Shown one piece after another: positions 8,678 through 17,098 of a stretch of 64,000 bases of DNA; position 1 is the stretch's first letter; the number at the start of each line of letters is the position of its first letter. A model generated the notes under the pieces. That model saw only the letters and a program-made list of their open reading frames with translations, made no database searches and was not told the DNA's origin. Source of the stretch: Bradyrhizobium sp. 141. Lineage in GTDB: Bacteria; Pseudomonadota; Alphaproteobacteria; Rhizobiales; Xanthobacteraceae. The position numbers and the translations under genes are program-made. The stretch spans positions 1-64,000 of the forward strand of contig NZ_JADPKR010000108.1 in NCBI RefSeq assembly GCF_023074055.1, read 5' to 3'.

Positions 8678-9586
8678 TTAGCGCTCCGCCGCTGAAAGCT
8701 TGTAAATTTCCAGCGCGTCCGCTTCAGCGCCGCGCGCGGCCTTGGCCAACCTGAAGAGCTGGCCCGCAAGCGAGGCCATCGGCACTGGCGTCGACGTCGC
8801 CTGTGCGACATCGGCAACCGTATCGAGATCCTTGAGCATCGTTGCGATGTGACCGAGCGGCGGGGAGTGAATGCCCTGGACCATTCGCGGCACGAAGAGC
8901 TGAAGCGGGATGGAATCCGCAAAGCCGCCGGCGAGCGCTTCAGGCAATCGGCTGGCGTCAATTCCGGCGTTCACGGCCAGGCGCGTGGCCTCTGCGAGAA
9001 CGGCCATCGCGCATCCGACGATCACCTGATTGCACAGCTTTGTGGTCTGGCCAGCGCCGGTCGGGCCCATGTGGGTGAACCTGCGCGCCATGGACAGCAC
9101 ATAGGGCCGCACCCTTTCGATGTCAGCAGCTTCTCCGCCGGCCATGATCGCAAGCGTGCCTTCCTCGGCGCCCTTCGTGCCGCCGGAAACTGGTGCATCG
9201 ATCCAGCCGGCGCCATTGGCGTCTTTCAGTCGCTTTGCGAGGTCCCGCGCGGCGTCGGGATGTATCGACGAGAAGTCGACGACAAGCTTGCCTGCGCCGG
9301 ACGCCGCTGCCAGCCCCTCGGGCCCGAAGATCACCTCTTCGACCGCGGTTGCATCCGTCACGCACATGAAGGCGATGTCCGAGTTCACCAGGAGATCGCG
9401 CGGCGTGACTGCGCGCTTGGCGCCGGCTTCGACGAGCGGAGCCACCTTGCCCTCCGAACGGTTCCAGACAGTGACCTGATAGCCGGCCTTGAGGAGGCGT
9501 CGGGTCATCGGCGTTCCCATCAGCCCCAGGCCGAGATAACCAAGCCTCGCGGCGCCTTGCGGGTTCGCCTTGCTCGCATCAGCCAT
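8678..9586 (-). CDS. 3-hydroxyisobutyrate-dehydrogenase-family oxidoreductase
   Basis: The enzyme belongs to the beta-hydroxyacid dehydrogenases (HIBADH, tartronate semialdehyde reductase, GLYR1-like). The Rossmann motif GYLGLGLMGTPM is at the N-terminus, the substrate motif DAPVSGGTKGAEEGTLA is central, and GAGQTTKLCNQ carries the catalytic lysine. The C-terminal all-alpha domain is complete. The ATG at 9586 is chosen because its upstream sequence, AGAAGGAGGCAACCT, is a near-perfect SD; a longer frame from 9613 lacks support. It converges with the flavin reductase gene (26 nt apart). The substrate is likely a 3- or 4-carbon hydroxyacid. Confidence 0.9.
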   Translation of the reverse strand: MADASKANPQGAARLGYLGLGLMGTPMTRRLLKAGYQVTVWNRSEGKVAPLVEAGAKRAVTPRDLLVNSDIAFMCVTDATAVEEVIFGPEGLAAASGAGKLVVDFSSIHPDAARDLAKRLKDANGAGWIDAPVSGGTKGAEEGTLAIMAGGEAADIERVRPYVLSMARRFTHMGPTGAGQTTKLCNQVIVGCAMAVLAEATRLAVNAGIDASRLPEALAGGFADSIPLQLFVPRMVQGIHSPPLGHIATMLKDLDTVADVAQATSTPVPMASLAGQLFRLAKAARGAEADALEIYKLSAAER

Positions 9587-9751
9587 AGGTTGCCTCCTTC
9601 TGTCGCAGCGCAACGCCGCTTTACCATACTTGCGCGCCTAACGGCGAAACTGCCCGGTTCGCATGGCTTGCCTGATTGTTTGAACCATGAAACATTTGAG
9701 GCGGTCGGGTTGGATGGCGCCGGTCGGCGCCGGAGCAGCGGAGTGGGCACG

Positions 9752-10735
9752 ATGCGAACCGTTTCGAAGTGGATCCTGGCTTTGGGGGCGGCGGCGGCCG
9801 TGAGCGCGGCGGCAACCTCGTCATGGGCGCAGCAGACGATCCGCGTCGGCTGGACGATCCCGGCCGAGGAATCCAAATACTGGATGATGCGCCGTCCGGC
9901 TGAGTTTCCCAATCTCGGCAAGACCTACAACATCGAATGGACCCAATTCCAGGGCACTGCGCCGATGACGCAGGCCTTGGCAGCCGGCGCGCTGGACTGC
10001 GCAACGCAGGCACCGCTGTCGCTCGCCAACGGCGTGGTCGGAGGCAATCTCAAAGCCTACATCGTGGCGCAGCACGTGTTCGAGAAGCCTGGCGGTTTCT
10101 CGGTCTATTGGGCCGTCATGGATGACTCGCCCATCAAGACAATCGCCGATCTCAAGGGCAAGACGGTCGGCATTTCCGTGATCGGCGGCGGCACGCAAGG
10201 CCCGTTCAACCTGCTGCTGAAGCAGAATGGTGTCGATCCAACCAAGGACATCAAGCTGGTCGAGGTCGGCTTTGCCGTCTCCGAGGATGCGCTGCGCCAG
10301 GGCCGTGTCGACGCCGTCAACATGAACCAGCCGTTTGCCGCGCGTGCGGAGGCGAAGGGTGGCACAAGGAAGCTGTTCTCGCTGTCCCAGGCCATGCCGA
10401 ACATCGTGCATATCCTCGAAGCCTGCCGCGCCGATTTCGTCGACAAGAACCCCGAACTGGTCAAGACCTATGTTCGCGATATCACCTCGGGCATGAAGAA
10501 GGCGCTGGCCAATCGCGAGGAGACCTTGAAGGTCGTCAATGAAGTTCTGAAAGCACCCATTCCGGTGCTCGAGACCTACCTGCTCAAGGACAATGACTTC
10601 GGCCGTGATCCAGGCGCGGCGCCGAACTTCCCCGCGATCCAGAAGATGCTGGACATCTACGCGGAGACCGGAATGCTGCCGAAACTGGATGTCGCGCAGT
10701 TCAAGCATCCGGCGATCGTTGCTCCGCTGCAGTAG
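9752..10735 (+). CDS. ABC transporter substrate-binding protein, SsuA/TauA/NMT1-like
   Basis: A signal peptide (MRTVSKWILALGAAAAVSAAATSSWAQ) precedes a periplasmic binding fold of the NMT1/SsuA type: IRVGWTIPAEES, then ALAAGALDCATQAPLSLANG, KGKTVGISVIGGGTQGPFNL and GRVDAVNMNQPFAARAEAKG. These proteins bind sulfonates, nitrate, pyrimidine precursors or aromatic acids. The same frame is open from 8849, but that extension lies antisense to the dehydrogenase gene and was rejected. The matching ATPase and two permeases lie at 12631-15022, with an IlvD-family gene between, so this opens a full importer operon. Confidence 0.9.
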   Translation: MRTVSKWILALGAAAAVSAAATSSWAQQTIRVGWTIPAEESKYWMMRRPAEFPNLGKTYNIEWTQFQGTAPMTQALAAGALDCATQAPLSLANGVVGGNLKAYIVAQHVFEKPGGFSVYWAVMDDSPIKTIADLKGKTVGISVIGGGTQGPFNLLLKQNGVDPTKDIKLVEVGFAVSEDALRQGRVDAVNMNQPFAARAEAKGGTRKLFSLSQAMPNIVHILEACRADFVDKNPELVKTYVRDITSGMKKALANREETLKVVNEVLKAPIPVLETYLLKDNDFGRDPGAAPNFPAIQKMLDIYAETGMLPKLDVAQFKHPAIVAPLQ

Positions 10736-10812
10736 GCGAGCGGGCGAACGATCCGAACGGGAAGCTTGCGGCGTCCCGGATGATCCGGGACGAGGCACGA
10801 GAAGATGCACGC

Positions 10813-12507
10813 ATGAAGAAGTTGCGATCACGAGTCACGACAGACGGCCTCGACCGGGCTCCGCACCGGGCATTCATGCGTGCGATGGGACTCGACGACG
10901 CTGCGATCGCCAAGCCGATGGTGGGCGTCGTCAGCATGAAGGGCGAGCAGACGCCCTGCAACATGACCCACGACTTCCAGGTGGCTGCGGCCAAGACCGG
11001 AATCGAGGAGGCCGGCGGCACGCCGCGCGAATTCTCAACCGTGTCGGTTTCCGACGGCATCAGCATGAACCACGAGGGAATGAAGTTCTCGCTGTTTTCG
11101 CGCGAGCTGATCGCCGACTCGATCGAGGCCGTCGTCCATGGACTGGCCTACGACGCGCTGATCGGATACGGCGGATGCGACAAGACGCTTCCCGGCGTGA
11201 TGATGGGCATGGTTCGTTGCAACGTGCCGTCGATCTTCATCTACGGCGGCAGCTCCCTGCCGGGCCGCGTGGATGGGCGTACGCTGACGGTGCTCGACTC
11301 CTATGAGGCCGTCGGCAGCTTCATGACCGGAGAGATCGACGGCGCCACGCTCGAGCGGATCGAGCGCGCCTGCCTGCCCACGATCGGCGCGTGCGCCGGC
11401 CAGTTCACCGCGAACACGATGGGGATGGTCTCGGAGGCGATGGGACTGACCATCCCCAACGTCTCGATGGTTCCCGGTGTCTATGCCGAACGCGCACAGA
11501 TTTCGCGACGCGCTGGACGCCTGATCATGGAGATGCTGGAGCGCGGCGGGCCGTTGCCGCGCGACATCGTGACGCGGAAATCCCTCGAGAACGGCGCGGC
11601 GATCGTTGCGGCGACGGGAGGCTCGACTAACGCTGCGCTGCATCTGCCGGCGATCGCGAACGAGGCCGGCATTGCATTCGGGATCGACGATGTGGGCGAG
11701 GTCTTTGCCAGGACGCCGCTGATCGGAAATCTGCGTCCCGGGGGCAAATACACGGCAAAGGATGTCTACGATATCGGCGGCGCGGCGGTCGTGATCCGTG
11801 AGCTGATCCAGAGCGGCCATATCGACGGCAGCTGCCTGTCCATCACCGGCCGCACACTTGCCGAAGAATATGGCGCGGCCAACGCACCCGATGGAGAAGT
11901 TGTGCATGCGGCCCGCGCGCCGATCATGCCAGACGGCGGCGTGGCGGTGCTGAAGGGAAATCTCTGTCCCGACGGTGCGGTCATCAAGGTCGCAGGCTTA
12001 AAGAGCCAGTTCTTCGAAGGCGTGGCGCGTATTTTCGAAGACGAGGAAGCTTGTGTCAAAGCTGTTCGTGATCGCAGCTACAAGGCGGGCGAGGTTCTCG
12101 TGATCCGGAACGAGGGGCCGGTCGGTGGTCCCGGCATGCGCGAGATGCTCGGCGTCACCGCGCTGATCTACGGGCAGGGCATGGGCGAAAAGGTGGCGCT
12201 GATCACCGATGGCCGGTTCTCCGGCGCGACCCGCGGCATGTGCATCGGCTACGTGGCTCCCGAAGCATTTGTCGGAGGTCCGCTGGCGCTTGTTCGGGAC
12301 GGTGACAGGATCCGGATCGATGCCGCAAACCGGCGGATGGATGTGCTGCTCGATGAGCAGGAACTCACCGCGCGCCGACGAGATTGGAAGCAGCGTCCGC
12401 CGCGTCACCGTGCAGGTGCGCTTGCAAAATATGCGCGACTGGTTGGGCAGGCGCCGGGCGGGGCCGTTACGCATGAAGGCCCGGCAGAATGGCCGTGGTT
12501 CGGATGA
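10813..12507 (+). CDS. IlvD/Edd-family dehydratase
   Basis: The 564-residue protein is a full-length dihydroxy-acid dehydratase homologue. Three cysteines suited to ligate the iron-sulfur cluster are present: C49 (GEQTPCNMTH), C122 (GYGGCDKTLPG) and C194 (TIGACAGQFTANTMGM), together with the C-terminal SGATRGMCIGYVAPEA block. This three-cysteine set is that of IlvD enzymes and of sugar-acid dehydratases. The position inside an ABC-importer operon, away from ilv genes, suggests a catabolic dehydratase acting on a polyhydroxy acid rather than the biosynthetic enzyme. The ATG at 10813 is preferred to 10780, because family proteins start near KKLRSRVTTDG. Confidence 0.9.
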   Translation: MKKLRSRVTTDGLDRAPHRAFMRAMGLDDAAIAKPMVGVVSMKGEQTPCNMTHDFQVAAAKTGIEEAGGTPREFSTVSVSDGISMNHEGMKFSLFSRELIADSIEAVVHGLAYDALIGYGGCDKTLPGVMMGMVRCNVPSIFIYGGSSLPGRVDGRTLTVLDSYEAVGSFMTGEIDGATLERIERACLPTIGACAGQFTANTMGMVSEAMGLTIPNVSMVPGVYAERAQISRRAGRLIMEMLERGGPLPRDIVTRKSLENGAAIVAATGGSTNAALHLPAIANEAGIAFGIDDVGEVFARTPLIGNLRPGGKYTAKDVYDIGGAAVVIRELIQSGHIDGSCLSITGRTLAEEYGAANAPDGEVVHAARAPIMPDGGVAVLKGNLCPDGAVIKVAGLKSQFFEGVARIFEDEEACVKAVRDRSYKAGEVLVIRNEGPVGGPGMREMLGVTALIYGQGMGEKVALITDGRFSGATRGMCIGYVAPEAFVGGPLALVRDGDRIRIDAANRRMDVLLDEQELTARRRDWKQRPPRHRAGALAKYARLVGQAPGGAVTHEGPAEWPWFG

Positions 12508-12630
12508 CGCACTGCACCGGAGCGAAAACGGCCGCCTGTCTGGCAGGTTTCTTGCTAAGCTCGTGCCGCTGACGGAGAACGTTCGGCAGGTTCGTCGAGG
12601 AATGTTCGCGCGAGTGAGACGAGAGACGGG

Positions 12631-13476
12631 ATGACGGTAGTGCCTGCGAGATCGAGCGAATGGGTGAGACCGGTGACATCACGAGAGCCGGCTTCTGCGA
12701 TCATCGAGATCGACCGCGTCTCGCAGGTCTTTCAGACCTCGGCGCGCAAGGATCATGTGGCGCTTTCGGACATCTCGCTGACGATCGAGGAGGGAGCCTT
12801 CGTCTCCATCCTTGGTCCGTCCGGTTGCGGCAAGTCGACACTGCTTTATATCGTCGGCGGTTTCGTCAGCCCGACCAGCGGTACGGCGAAGATCAAGGGC
12901 CATGCGATCACGGGGCCTGGTCCGGATCGCGGACCGGTGTTCCAGGAGTTTGCCCTGTTCCCCTGGAAGACCGTGCTGGGCAATGTGGTGTACGGCCCGC
13001 GGCAGCAAGGTGTACGCGCCGCCGAGGCGGAAGCGCAGAGCCGGACCTTGATCGAGATGGTCGGCCTCAAGGGCTTTGAGAATTTTTACCCCAAGGAATT
13101 GTCGGGCGGCATGAAGCAGCGCGTGGCGCTGGCGCGGACGCTCGCCTACCATCCCGAAGTCCTGCTGATGGACGAGCCGTTCGGTGCGCTTGACGCGCAC
13201 ACACGGACGCGCCTGCAGAACGATCTTCTCAACATCTGGGAGCGTGACCGCAAAACGGTGCTGTTCGTCACCCACTCGGTCGACGAAGCCGTCTTCCTTT
13301 CCGACAAGGTCGTGATGATGTCGAAATCTCCCGGCCGCATCCGGCAGGTGATCGACATCGATCTGCCGCGTCCGCGCCGCCGCAACGAGCTGTTGCTCGA
13401 CTCGCGCTATCAAAAGTACGTCGTCGACATCGAGCGAATGTTCGATGACGGCGACGAAGGCGGGCCTGCCTCATGA
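12631..13476 (+). CDS. ABC transporter ATP-binding protein, SsuB/TauB-like
   Basis: Walker A GPSGCGKST is at residues 62-70, the Q-loop lies in VFQEFALFPWKTV, the signature is LSGGMKQRVALARTL, and Walker B with D-loop is LLMDEPFGALDAHTR. The H-loop is VLFVTHSVDEAVFLSDKV. The FPWKTV phrase after the Q-loop is typical of the nitrate/sulfonate/taurine subfamily. It lies 123 nt after the IlvD-family gene, and its stop overlaps the first permease start (ATGA). It powers import with the two permeases. Confidence 0.95.
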   Translation: MTVVPARSSEWVRPVTSREPASAIIEIDRVSQVFQTSARKDHVALSDISLTIEEGAFVSILGPSGCGKSTLLYIVGGFVSPTSGTAKIKGHAITGPGPDRGPVFQEFALFPWKTVLGNVVYGPRQQGVRAAEAEAQSRTLIEMVGLKGFENFYPKELSGGMKQRVALARTLAYHPEVLLMDEPFGALDAHTRTRLQNDLLNIWERDRKTVLFVTHSVDEAVFLSDKVVMMSKSPGRIRQVIDIDLPRPRRRNELLLDSRYQKYVVDIERMFDDGDEGGPAS

Positions 13477-14258
13477 TGTCGCCGGCCGCCTTGATCAGAC
13501 GAGCCGCGCCGGTGCTGGCCTGTCTCGGGTTGCTCGCGGTGTGGCAGGTCGCCTCGCTTGTGCTGAAGAACGACAGCTTCCCGACGGCGATCGATGCGAT
13601 CCGGGCGATTCCGGATATTCTCGGCGACAAGGAATCGCTGATCAACATCCTGGCCTCGCTTCGCCGTATGGCGATCGGGTTCGGGGTGGCCGTGCTGGTC
13701 TCGATTCCGCTGGGCCTGTTGATGGGACGCAGCAGGGGTGTTGCGGCTTTCTTCAATCCACTCTTGATGGTGATTTATCCGGTGCCCAAGGCCGCCTTGA
13801 TGCCGATCATCATGCTTTGGCTGGGCGTGGGCGACGTCACCAAGACATTGGTGATCTTCCTGGGCGTCAGCCTCCCCGTGATTTATCACAGCTTTGAAGG
13901 CGCAAAGGCGGTCGAAGAGAAGATGCTGTGGTCGGGTGCCGCGATGGGGCTTTCGCCCGCGCAACGCCTGGTGCGGATCGTGTTGCCCGCGGCGCTGCCG
14001 GAAATCCTGACCGGCTGCCGCACGGGACTGGTGCTGGCGCTGATCACGATGATCACCAGCGAGATGATCGCCCGTCAGTCCGGCGCCGGCAACATCCTGT
14101 TCAATGCGCTCGACATGGGCCAATATGACACCGTCTTTGCGATGATCATCATCGTGGGTGCGATGGGAATCTGCCTCGATGCGATTTTTGAAAGGGTTCG
14201 TGCCAGGCTGGTGCGTTGGTCCGAGCCTCAGTTCGACATGCCGCTGAGCTTCTCGTGA
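13473..14258 (+). CDS. ABC transporter permease 1, SsuC/TauC-like
   Basis: A 261-residue inner-membrane protein with about six hydrophobic segments. The cytoplasmic EAA loop, which contacts the ATPase, reads AAMGLSPAQRLVRIVLPAALP followed by ILTGCRTGL, as in BPD_transp_1 permeases. The conserved VIYPVPKAALMPIIMLWLG block before it is characteristic of the SsuC subgroup. The start overlaps the ATPase stop, and the TGATG at 14256-14260 joins it to permease 2. Two unequal permeases suggest a heterodimeric channel, which is less common in this subfamily than a homodimer. Confidence 0.93.
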   Translation: MMSPAALIRRAAPVLACLGLLAVWQVASLVLKNDSFPTAIDAIRAIPDILGDKESLINILASLRRMAIGFGVAVLVSIPLGLLMGRSRGVAAFFNPLLMVIYPVPKAALMPIIMLWLGVGDVTKTLVIFLGVSLPVIYHSFEGAKAVEEKMLWSGAAMGLSPAQRLVRIVLPAALPEILTGCRTGLVLALITMITSEMIARQSGAGNILFNALDMGQYDTVFAMIIIVGAMGICLDAIFERVRARLVRWSEPQFDMPLSFS

Positions 14259-15022
14259 TGTCGCGCCTTCTCTCACCAAACATCCTTCTTGGGATTGCCC
14301 CGATCGTGCTGATCATCGCCTTGTGGCAAGGTCTGGTGTCATTCGGCTTCGCGCCCGCGGTCTTGCTGCCGCCGCCGGGCTTCGTCTTCGGCCGGCTGCT
14401 CCAGCAACTCGTGACGTGGACGTTTCAGCAGGAGATCGCCGCAACCCTGATCCGGCTGTTTGCAGGGTTCGCGATTGCGGTCGTGCTGGGTGTCAGTATC
14501 GGCATCGCCGCCGCCGCCAGTCCGGCCATCAACGCCGTGGTTCGGCCAATCGTGCGCGTATTGGCGCCATTGCCCAAGGTCGCGCTCTATCCAGCATTGC
14601 TACTGCTGCTCGGCTTCGGCCACGGGTCGAAGATCACATTGGTGGCCGCGGACGCACTCTTTCCCATTCTGCTCTCGACCTATTACGGTGCGTCGACCGT
14701 CGAACAGAAGCTGATCTGGTCGGCGATGGCGGCGGGTACGCCGCGCACCGAAATCCTTTTCAAGGTGGTGCTGCCGGCGGCGATGCCGTCGATCCTGACC
14801 GGATGCCGGATCGGGCTTGTCATTTCCTGCATCGTGGTGTTTCTGGCCGAGATGATCACGTCGACGGACGGATTGGGGCACGCGCTCGTGACCGCGGCGC
14901 GAACCTTCCAGGCCGTCGACATGTTCGTGCCGCTGATCACGATCTCGCTGCTGGGGTTGATCCTGAACGGCCTGCTCGGGGCGCTGCGCTCGTATCTGCT
15001 ACGGGGCTTTCCCGAAGCGTGA
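14258..15022 (+). CDS. ABC transporter permease 2, SsuC/TauC-like
   Basis: A second permease of the same family, 254 residues, with hydrophobic segments starting at LLGIAPIVLIIALWQGLVSF, an APLPKVALYPALLLLLGFG block and an EAA loop AMAAGTPRTEILFKVVLPAAM followed by ILTGCRIGL. The start ATG 14258 overlaps the stop of permease 1 (TGATG); an upstream in-frame ATG at 14216 would add residues encoded antisense-like inside permease 1 and was rejected. It pairs with permease 1. Confidence 0.93.
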   Translation: MSRLLSPNILLGIAPIVLIIALWQGLVSFGFAPAVLLPPPGFVFGRLLQQLVTWTFQQEIAATLIRLFAGFAIAVVLGVSIGIAAAASPAINAVVRPIVRVLAPLPKVALYPALLLLLGFGHGSKITLVAADALFPILLSTYYGASTVEQKLIWSAMAAGTPRTEILFKVVLPAAMPSILTGCRIGLVISCIVVFLAEMITSTDGLGHALVTAARTFQAVDMFVPLITISLLGLILNGLLGALRSYLLRGFPEA

Positions 15023-15059
15023 ACTGACCAAGAAGAAACCAGACGACCGGGAGTGAACC

Positions 15060-16106
15060 ATGCTGGCTGATCGCATCGAGGCAAAATGGATCGACGCATT
15101 TTGCGAGATCTTTGAACGCTGTGCCGTCAAGGCCGGCGATACCGCCGCGATTCTCTCGGAGACCCAGTCACGCGCGCTGAATGTGCATCTGGCAGAACTT
15201 GCGCTGCTGCGGATGGGCGCGCGGCCGTTTCATGTGGTGATGCCGACACCACGTAACCGGAATATCGTTCCAGTTCGTTCGACTGGGGCAAGCGAGGCGA
15301 TCCAAAAACTTGGTCCGGTGATCAGTGCGCTTCAGCAGGCCGGCTTCGTGGTGGATTGTACCATCGAGGGCCTGATGCACGCGGTGGAGACACCGGAGAT
15401 CCTCAAGGCTGGCGCGCGGATCCTGGTGATCTCCAATGAGCATCCTGAGGCGTTGGAGCGAATGGTGCCGGATTCCGCGCTCGAGAAACGCGTTCGTGCC
15501 GCGGCCAAGATGTTGCGTGGGACCAAGCGGATGCGGGTGACCTCGAAGGCCGGCACGGCGCTCGACGTCGATATGGTCGGCGCGTCCACTGTCGGCGTGT
15601 GGGGTTGGACTGACAAGCCCGGCACGCTGGCGCATTGGCCCGGTGGCATCGTCGTCAGTTTTCCCAAGAGCGGAACGATCAACGGCACGCTGGTGATGGC
15701 GCCCGGGGACATCAATCTCACCTTCAAGCGCTACCTGACGTCGCCTGTGAAGATGACCTTGAAGGACGACTATGTCGTCGAGCTGGAAGGCGAGGGCACG
15801 GATGCCGCGATGATGCGCGCCTATCTCGCCGCCTGGGGCGATCGCGAGGCCTATGCCGTGTCGCACGTCGGCTTCGGCATGAATCCGGGCGCGCGTTATG
15901 AAGCACTGTCGATGTATGACCAGCGCGACACCAACGGCACCGAGATTCGCGCCGTCTCCGGCAATTTCCTGTTCTCGACTGGGGCGAATGAATTCGCCGG
16001 CCGCTACACGGCGGGGCATTTCGACCTGCCGATGATGGGAACGACGATCGAGCTCGATGGCGTTGCCGTGGTCCGGGAGGGTGTGCTCCAGGACGTCTTC
16101 GGCTAG
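15060..16106 (+). CDS. NicX-like 2,5-dihydroxypyridine 5,6-dioxygenase (M29 aminopeptidase fold)
   Basis: The 348-residue protein matches the NicX family, in which a fold related to M29 aminopeptidases holds Fe(II) and cleaves 2,5-dihydroxypyridine to N-formylmaleamate. The ligand triad His265, His318 and Asp320 of Pseudomonas NicX appears here at H269 (in VSHVGFGMNPGARYEAL) and at H320/D322 (in GRYTAGHFDLPM). Length is that of NicX (about 350). It is the last gene of the ABC importer operon (37 nt after permease 2). The usual partners NicD, NicF and NicE are not next to it, so the actual substrate could differ. Its end overlaps the convergent gene by 4 nt. Confidence 0.8.
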   Translation: MLADRIEAKWIDAFCEIFERCAVKAGDTAAILSETQSRALNVHLAELALLRMGARPFHVVMPTPRNRNIVPVRSTGASEAIQKLGPVISALQQAGFVVDCTIEGLMHAVETPEILKAGARILVISNEHPEALERMVPDSALEKRVRAAAKMLRGTKRMRVTSKAGTALDVDMVGASTVGVWGWTDKPGTLAHWPGGIVVSFPKSGTINGTLVMAPGDINLTFKRYLTSPVKMTLKDDYVVELEGEGTDAAMMRAYLAAWGDREAYAVSHVGFGMNPGARYEALSMYDQRDTNGTEIRAVSGNFLFSTGANEFAGRYTAGHFDLPMMGTTIELDGVAVVREGVLQDVFG

Positions 16107-17095
16107 TCGCGGTCGAGCACCGGGGGGCGCGCCAGTCCGAAGTGACGAAGCAGGTCGACCATGGCCTGCAGCCGCTTCGCGCGATAGGCGTCGACGTCCA
16201 TGCCGGAATAATCGAGAAAGCCTGCGCCCGTGCGCAGGCCGATCCGGCCTTCGTGCATATTGCGGGAAATGACGTCCGGCGCCCGATAGCGCTCGCTGCC
16301 GAGCGCGCCTTCGAGATAGCGGCTAGCATAGTACAGAATGTCGCCGCCACCCCAGTCGATGAATTCGAGCAGGCCGAGCACGGCGTAGCGGAAGCCGAAG
16401 CCGTAGCGGATCGCCTTGTCGATCTCCTCCGCACTGGCGACGCCTTCCTCGACCATGCGTGCGGCCTCGTTCATCGCCAGCGCCTGGATGCGCGGAACGA
16501 TGAAGCCCGGCGTCGCCGCACAGACCACCGGTACCTTGCCGATGCCTTCGAGCAGCCCCTTGACCTCGCCGACGATGGCGGGGTCGGTGGCTCTGCCGGG
16601 CGAAACCTCGACCAGCGGAATCAGATAGGCCGGGTTGAGCCAGTGCACGTTGAGAAAGCGGTGGGGATTCACGATCGCGCCGGATAAATCGTCGACGAGA
16701 ATGGTCGACGTCGTCGAGGCAATGATCGCGTCCGCGCGGACCTGCCTTGAGGCTTCTCCCAGCACCTCGCGCTTCAGCTCGACGACTTCAGGGACACCCT
16801 CGAAGACGATCCCGGCGTCGGATAGCGCTTCACCGCTTTCGCCGGCCGACACCACCGAGACCCGCGCGATCAGCGGATCAACGTCGGCTTCGGTCAGCAG
16901 TCCCAGCTTCGACAGGCTGGCAAAGGTCTTGCCGACTTCGCCCAGCGCGTCCGCCTCCAGCTTGGCGAACTCCTCCGCGGAGCGTGCCTTGATGTCGATC
17001 ATCGTGACCCTGTGCCCGGCATAGGCGAACGCGACGGCGATGCCGCGCCCCATGCGGCCGGCCCCCAGACAGGCGATATTGACGCGATTGGTCAT
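16103..17095 (-). CDS. 3-hydroxyacyl-CoA dehydrogenase family protein
   Basis: An NAD-dependent dehydrogenase of the 3-hydroxybutyryl-CoA dehydrogenase / lambda-crystallin family. The N-terminal Rossmann motif is CLGAGRMGRGIAVAFAYAG. The block STTSTILVDDL, the catalytic His in HWLNPAYLIPLVEV and the C-terminal domain (NEAARMVEEGVASAEEIDKA, YGFGFRYAVLGLLEFIDWGG) are intact. The 330-residue length fits single-function enzymes. It is the fourth gene of a minus-strand operon that runs from 21839, starting 3 nt after the opine-dehydrogenase-family gene. It probably oxidises a ring-derived 3-hydroxyacyl-CoA. Confidence 0.9.
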   Translation of the reverse strand: MTNRVNIACLGAGRMGRGIAVAFAYAGHRVTMIDIKARSAEEFAKLEADALGEVGKTFASLSKLGLLTEADVDPLIARVSVVSAGESGEALSDAGIVFEGVPEVVELKREVLGEASRQVRADAIIASTTSTILVDDLSGAIVNPHRFLNVHWLNPAYLIPLVEVSPGRATDPAIVGEVKGLLEGIGKVPVVCAATPGFIVPRIQALAMNEAARMVEEGVASAEEIDKAIRYGFGFRYAVLGLLEFIDWGGGDILYYASRYLEGALGSERYRAPDVISRNMHEGRIGLRTGAGFLDYSGMDVDAYRAKRLQAMVDLLRHFGLARPPVLDRD

Positions 17096-17098
17096 CGA

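Noticed and set aside
8849..9751. N-terminal extension of the ABC binding protein to 628 residues
   Set aside because: The extra 301 codons lie antisense to the HIBADH-like gene. The start at 9752 gives a textbook signal peptide.
15060..16106. M29 leucyl aminopeptidase as the function of the NicX-like protein
   Set aside because: The length and the H269, H320 and D322 pattern fit NicX better than the larger M29 peptidases with their five-ligand two-metal site.
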